DNA of 5,759 bases from the NCBI GenBank assembly GCA_020200615.1, contig JAIVIH010000031.1, positions 1 through 5,759 of the forward strand, in the 5' to 3' direction. Below are positions 1 through 5,759 of this stretch, in pieces; positions within the stretch are counted from its first letter, which is position 1, and each line of letters opens with the position of its first letter. The notes beneath the pieces are model-generated. The model did not search any database. It had not been told where the DNA came from and saw only the letters and a list, made by a program, of their open reading frames with translations. The DNA comes from Actinomycetota bacterium (lineage in GTDB: Bacteria; Actinomycetota; Acidimicrobiia; Acidimicrobiales; AC-14). The translations under genes and the position numbers were made by a program.

Positions 1-50
1 CCGGAGTACAGGATGCGCTCCGGAGAGACGAGCTCCACCTGAAGGGCCAT
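1..50 (-). CDS. atpC: ATP synthase epsilon subunit, 5' fragment
   Basis: Only the first 16 codons and two bases of the next are inside the window. The start ATG is at 48-50 and the visible protein is MALQVELVSPERILYS, matching the usual epsilon opening (a short beta strand followed by VSPER). Epsilon belongs to the rotating central stalk, binds gamma and the c ring, and in many bacteria can inhibit ATP hydrolysis through its C-terminal helices, which are not visible here. The gene starts 6 bases after the atpD stop. No strong Shine-Dalgarno lies at normal distance, so translation probably depends on coupling with atpD. The identity rests on this short match plus its position after beta, where epsilon is expected. 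Confidence 0.88.
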   Translation of the reverse strand, partial: MALQVELVSPERILYS

Positions 51-56
51 GATCCG

Positions 57-2671
<2,615 letters not shown>

Positions 2672-2683
2672 GGCTGGCTATCG

Positions 2684-2690
2684 CCTCCCC
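2684..2690 (-). promoter_or_regulatory. Shine-Dalgarno of atpG (GGGGAGG, long spacing before GTG)
   Basis: GGGGAGG is the only strong anti-16S match upstream of atpG and lies 12 bases before the GTG at 2669-2671, within the 29-base gap after atpA. Long spacing combined with GTG suggests reduced initiation relative to atpA and atpD, which fits one gamma per complex against three alpha and three beta. Confidence 0.6.
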
Positions 2691-2700
2691 AGCCTCTGGG

Positions 2701-4386
2701 TCACTTCGAGTCGCCGTCGGACTTCTTGTCGCCGTCGGACTTCTTGTCCTCGGCCTTCGTGTCGTCGCCCTTGGAGTCGTCGCCGTCCTCCGACTTCTTC
2801 TCGGCCTTGTCCGAGTCCCCCTGTTCCTTGTCCTTGTCCTTGTCCTTCTTGTCGGAGTCGTCCTTGCCCGGCTCGAACCGCTCCTTGAACTCGTCGATGG
2901 CCTTGCCCAGGGCATCCTCGTCAGGAAGCTTCCCCTCGGACTTGATCTGCTCGAGCATGTCGCTGTGCCGGCTCCGGAATTCCTCGAGCAGCTCGGCCTC
3001 GAAGCGCTGGACGTCCTCCTGGGGGATGTCGTCCATGTGGCCCTTGGTGCCGGCGAAGATGGAGACCACCTGCTCCTCCACGGCCATGGGCGAGTGGAGC
3101 CCCTGCTTGAGCAGCTCGGTGAGCTTGTAGCCCCGGTCGAGCTGGGCCTGAGACACCTTGTCCAGCTCCGAACCGAAGCTGGCGAACGACTCCAGCTCGC
3201 GGAACTGGGCGAGGTCGAGCTTCAGCGTGCCGGCCACCGACTTCATGGCCTTGATCTGGGCGTTTCCTCCCACCCGGGAGACCGAGATGCCCACGTCGAC
3301 CGCGGGACGGACGCCGGAACGGAACAGGTCGGTCTGCAGGTAGATCTGGCCGTCGGTGATGGAGATGACGTTGGTCGGGATGTAGGCCGAGACGTCGCTC
3401 TCCTTGGTCTCGATGATCGGGATGGCGGTGAGCGAGCCCGCCCCCAGGTCGTCGGAGAGCTTGGCCGAACGCTCGAGGAGCCGGCTGTGGAGGTAGAAGA
3501 CGTCACCCGGGTAGGCCTCCCGGCCGGGAGGGCGACGCAGGAGGAGCGACAGCTGGCGGTAGGCCTCAGCCTGCTTGGACAGGTCGTCGTAGATGATCAG
3601 GGCCGCGTCGCCGTTGTCCATCCAGTGCTGGCCCATGGCGCATCCGGCGTAGGGGGCCAGGAACTTGAACGGGGCCGGGTCGGCAGCGGGGGCGCTGACC
3701 ACGACCGTGTACTCGAGGGCCCCGTGCTCCTCGAGGGTGGCCACCACCTCGGCCACGGTCGAGTTCTTCTGGCCGATGGCGACGTAGATGCACTTAACGC
3801 CCTGGCCGCGCTGGTTGATGATGGTGTCGACGGCGACCGCGGTCTTCCCCGTCTTCCGGTCCCCGATGATGAGTTCCCGTTGCCCGCGGCCGATGGGGGT
3901 CATGGAGTCGATCGACTTGATGCCCGTCTGCAGGGGCTCTTTCACCGGCTGCCGGTGAATCACGCCTGGCGCCTGGACTTCGAGGCGACGCTTCTCGGAC
4001 GCGTTGACTGGGCCCTTGCCGTCGACCGGGTCGCCCAAGGGGTTGACGACCCGGCCCAGCAGCTCGTCGCCGACGGGCACGGAGAGGATGCGGCCGGTTC
4101 CCGTTACGGTCTGACCTTCCTGGATGTGATCCATGGTGCCGAGGACCACAGCACCGATGGATTCCTCGTCCAGGTTGAGGGCGAGTCCGAGGGTGCCCCC
4201 CTCGAACTCTAGGAGCTCGTTGACCGACGTGCTGGGCAGACCTGACACGCGGGCGATGCCGTCGCCGACTTCGATGATGCGGCCTACCCGCTGGTGCTCG
4301 AGACTGGGCTCGAAGTCGTCGAGGTGCCGCTTGAGGAGGTCGGCAATTTCGTCGGGATCGAACTGGTAGTCCGTGGAAGACGCCAT
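2701..4386 (-). CDS. atpA: ATP synthase F1 alpha subunit, with highly charged C-terminal tail
   Basis: Alpha forms the alpha3beta3 hexamer with beta, holds the non-catalytic nucleotide sites and supplies the arginine finger to the catalytic sites. Visible motifs are Walker A GDRKTGKT (175-182), Walker B ending in AALIIYDD (261-268), SVSRVGG (368-374) with the arginine finger Arg371, and the ordinary C-terminal helical domain running to about residue 506 (AIDEFKERF). After it comes a 55-residue tail (507-561) with 18 Asp, 16 Lys, 7 Ser, 6 Gly, 4 Glu, 2 Ala, 1 Thr and 1 Gln, and no aromatic or large aliphatic residue. Without the tail the length is normal. The start ATG at 4384-4386 has GAGGG 6 bases upstream and begins 33 bases after the atpH stop. 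The N-terminal helix ([12 protein letters not shown], 14-25) is the segment that binds delta in this family. Identity is certain. Confidence 0.98.
   Translation of the reverse strand: MASSTDYQFDPDEIADLLKRHLDDFEPSLEHQRVGRIIEVGDGIARVSGLPSTSVNELLEFEGGTLGLALNLDEESIGAVVLGTMDHIQEGQTVTGTGRILSVPVGDELLGRVVNPLGDPVDGKGPVNASEKRRLEVQAPGVIHRQPVKEPLQTGIKSIDSMTPIGRGQRELIIGDRKTGKTAVAVDTIINQRGQGVKCIYVAIGQKNSTVAEVVATLEEHGALEYTVVVSAPAADPAPFKFLAPYAGCAMGQHWMDNGDAALIIYDDLSKQAEAYRQLSLLLRRPPGREAYPGDVFYLHSRLLERSAKLSDDLGAGSLTAIPIIETKESDVSAYIPTNVISITDGQIYLQTDLFRSGVRPAVDVGISVSRVGGNAQIKAMKSVAGTLKLDLAQFRELESFASFGSELDKVSQAQLDRGYKLTELLKQGLHSPMAVEEQVVSIFAGTKGHMDDIPQEDVQRFEAELLEEFRSRHSDMLEQIKSEGKLPDEDALGKAIDEFKERFEPGKDDSDKKDKDKDKEQGDSDKAEKKSEDGDDSKGDDTKAEDKKSDGDKKSDGDSK
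2704..2868 (-). repeat. Low-complexity Asp/Lys/Ser/Gly tail region of atpA
   Basis: This stretch encodes alpha residues 507-561. It contains short direct repeats. An exact 18-base unit is present twice in a row at 2711-2728 and 2729-2746, encoding KKSDGD-type units. A 6-base unit (TCCTTG as read on the plus strand) is present three times at 2825-2842 with a near copy at 2843-2848, encoding alternating Lys-Asp. The exact copies suggest recent slippage and possible length variation between strains. The reading frame stays open to the TGA at 2701-2703, so this is coding sequence. The tail is predicted to be disordered. Confidence 0.85.
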
Positions 4387-4392
4387 CTATTG

Positions 4393-4397
4393 CCCTC
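4393..4397 (-). promoter_or_regulatory. Shine-Dalgarno of atpA (GAGGG)
   Basis: GAGGG lies 6 bases before the ATG at 4384-4386, in the 33-base gap between atpH and atpA, which is the longest gap in the window. Nothing else is visible in that gap. The good spacing supports this start and independent, efficient initiation of alpha. Confidence 0.7.
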
Positions 4398-4419
4398 GCT
4401 GGTGGTTGAGAAGCTGCAC

Positions 4420-4944
4420 TTACATGGACTCCCGGAGCTGGTCGAGGCGGTGGCGCACCGTCCCGTCGATGACGGTGTCGCCCACCCGGGCCATCAGGCC
4501 GCCCAATACGTCCGGGTCGACGACAACCTTCACCTCGACCTGCTTGCCCAGGTTCTCGGACAGAGCCTTGGCCAGCCGCTTCTGCTGGTCTTCGTCCAAG
4601 GGGACGGACGAGCGCACCTCGGCCACCTCCTTGTCCACCTCGGCCGCAGCCATCTCGACCAGGCGATCGACGATGGCCACGAGATCCCTCGTCCGGCCCG
4701 CGCCCACGACGAATGCCACCAGGCTGCCGGTGATGGGCAAGGCCTTGGGGCCGAGGAGCTCCAACACGATGGTCTGGCGCTTCTCGGCCGGGAGGTTCTG
4801 GTCGGTGAGGGCCTGGTACAGGTCGTCCGCTCTCTCCAGGCCACGGGCGAAGAGGAACAGCTCGTCGCTGACGCGTTCGAGCTCGTCTTCGGCTCGGGCG
4901 ACCTCGAGAAAGGCCGCGGCGTAACCGTCGACCCTTTCGCTCAA
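4420..4944 (-). CDS. atpH: ATP synthase delta subunit (stator, OSCP homologue)
   Basis: Delta sits on top of alpha3beta3 and ties the alpha N-termini to the peripheral b stalk. The 174-residue length matches the family. An N-terminal helical domain (about 1-105, beginning RVDGYAAAFLEVA) is followed by the conserved C-terminal part with VVDPDVLGGLMARVGD (141-156) and DGTVRHRLDQLRE (160-172). The start is TTG at 4942-4944, overlapping the atpF stop as TTGA. No ATG or GTG is nearby in frame, and the first residues match the usual delta N-terminus, so the TTG is credible. A weak GGGG lies 8 bases upstream. Delta is a separate gene here and is not fused to b as in mycobacteria. Confidence 0.95.
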   Translation of the reverse strand: MSERVDGYAAAFLEVARAEDELERVSDELFLFARGLERADDLYQALTDQNLPAEKRQTIVLELLGPKALPITGSLVAFVVGAGRTRDLVAIVDRLVEMAAAEVDKEVAEVRSSVPLDEDQQKRLAKALSENLGKQVEVKVVVDPDVLGGLMARVGDTVIDGTVRHRLDQLRESM

Positions 4945-5495
4945 GAGTTGGACCCCGAGTTGGATCCCATGTCGCTGATGAAGCTCTCGATCAACGCCTT
5001 GTTGGTGTCCTCGTCGAGGTTGCGCTCGACCACCTTCTCGGCCAGCTCGATGACCATGAGCGACACCCGGGCCTGCAGATCGGCCATGGTGCGATTGGCC
5101 TGGGCGGCGATGTCGTCCTGGGCCCGCTCCTTGATCTCGGCCACCTCGGCCTCGGCCTGCTTGCGAAGGTCCTGGCGGATCTTGTCGGCCGCCTGGCGGG
5201 CCTCCTCGATGATCCGGGCCGACTCGTCCTTGGCATCGGCCAGCTGGCGGCGGTAGTCCTCCAGGATGGACTGGGCCTCGTCGCGGGTCTTGTCCGCGTC
5301 GGCCAGGGTTTCCCGGATCCTCTCGGCCCGAGCGTCCATCCCCTTCTTGATCGCCGGGTAGGCGAACTTCCTGATGAGGATGAACAGCAGCGTGAACGAG
5401 ATCGCGCCCCAGATGATCTCGTTGCCGGCGGGAAGGATGGGGTTGGTGGTCTTCTCCCCCTCTGCGGCCAGGATCAGTGCGCTGACTTGCAGCAT
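4941..5495 (-). CDS. atpF: ATP synthase F0 b subunit (peripheral stalk)
   Basis: b is anchored in the membrane and its dimer forms the outer stalk that keeps alpha3beta3 from turning. The 184-residue protein has a short N-terminal segment with NPILPAGNE (18-26), one hydrophobic helix at about 27-44 (IIWGAISFTLLFILIRKF), then a long charged helix at about 52-157 rich in Glu, Arg, Lys, Ala and Gln, and a C-terminal segment for delta binding (ALIESFISDM, 167-176). It ends in a small repeat, GSNSGSNS (177-184), probably flexible. The ATG at 5493-5495 has AGGGGGG just upstream and lies 13 bases after atpE. No second b-type gene (b') is present between atpE and atpH, so a b homodimer is expected. 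Confidence 0.96.
   Translation of the reverse strand: MLQVSALILAAEGEKTTNPILPAGNEIIWGAISFTLLFILIRKFAYPAIKKGMDARAERIRETLADADKTRDEAQSILEDYRRQLADAKDESARIIEEARQAADKIRQDLRKQAEAEVAEIKERAQDDIAAQANRTMADLQARVSLMVIELAEKVVERNLDEDTNKALIESFISDMGSNSGSNS
4942..4956 (-). promoter_or_regulatory. Weak initiation site of atpH: TTG start coupled to the atpF stop
   Basis: The TTG at 4942-4944 shares bases with the atpF TGA at 4941-4943. The only Shine-Dalgarno-like element is GGGG at 4953-4956, eight bases upstream. Neighbouring in-frame codons upstream (CAA, CTC, GTC, GGG, ATC) offer no better start. Translation by ribosomes that have just terminated on atpF is inferred. Confidence 0.6.
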
Positions 5496-5499
5496 GACG

Positions 5500-5506
5500 C
5501 CCCCCT
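5500..5506 (-). promoter_or_regulatory. Shine-Dalgarno of atpF (AGGGGGG)
   Basis: AGGGGGG lies 4 bases before the ATG at 5493-5495, in the 13-base gap after atpE. It supports this start for the b subunit; the spacing is slightly short but within the working range. Confidence 0.6.
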
Positions 5507-5508
5507 GC

Positions 5509-5759
<251 letters not shown>

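Noticed and set aside
2965..4212. 415-codon open frame on the plus strand opposite atpA
   Set aside because: It lies wholly antisense to a certain atpA. GC-rich genes with G/C at third positions often leave an antisense frame open. The product is a low-complexity string of Leu, Gly, Val, Asp and His with no recognisable domain.
4387..4419. Possible internal promoter or terminator in the atpH-atpA gap
   Set aside because: The 33 bases hold the atpA Shine-Dalgarno but no convincing -35/-10 pair and no GC-rich stem followed by a T run.
4294..5256. 320-codon plus-strand frame opposite atpH and part of atpF
   Set aside because: Antisense to atpA start, atpH and atpF, with no recognisable family and composition typical of antisense frames.

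Overview
This window is a nearly complete F-type ATP synthase operon, with every gene on the minus strand. Read in transcription order (right to left) it holds atpE (c, cut at the right edge), atpF (b), atpH (delta), atpA (alpha), atpG (gamma), atpD (beta) and the first 16 codons of atpC (epsilon, cut at the left edge). The a-subunit gene atpB would be expected just beyond the right edge and the rest of atpC beyond the left edge. Genes are packed with gaps of 6 to 33 bases or 4-base overlaps. I see no internal promoter or terminator, no RNA gene, mobile element or CRISPR array, and no stretch over 33 bases without a gene.

The organism is a bacterium with GC-rich DNA and strong G/C preference at third codon positions. 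The order c-b-delta-alpha-gamma-beta-epsilon is the usual bacterial one. The b-subunit N-terminus (NPILP before the membrane helix) and the c-subunit sequence look actinobacterial to me, perhaps of the Acidimicrobiia kind, but this is a judgement from memory. b and delta are separate genes, unlike the b-delta fusion of mycobacteria. The c subunit has the essential glutamate and lacks the side chains typical of sodium-binding rings, so a proton-coupled enzyme is likely.

The genes work together as one machine. The c ring (with the missing a subunit) carries protons across the membrane and turns gamma-epsilon inside alpha3beta3. b and delta hold alpha3beta3 still, and the three beta sites make ATP. 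All nucleotide-site motifs that can be checked (Walker A and B, catalytic glutamate, alpha arginine finger) are intact, so the enzyme should be functional.

The unusual part is three terminal appendages on the F1 subunits: (1) a roughly 63-residue N-terminal extension on beta with four near-perfect heptads of the form (L/V)xAQxxA; (2) a 33-residue C-terminal extension on gamma; (3) a 55-residue C-terminal tail on alpha made almost only of Asp, Lys, Glu, Ser and Gly. From known F1 architecture, the first two should lie at the membrane-distal end near delta and the third at the membrane-facing end. The start codons also differ by gene: the one-copy subunits gamma and delta use GTG and TTG, while alpha, beta and b use ATG with clear Shine-Dalgarno sequences. 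I found no wholly new system; these appendages are what deserves a second look.
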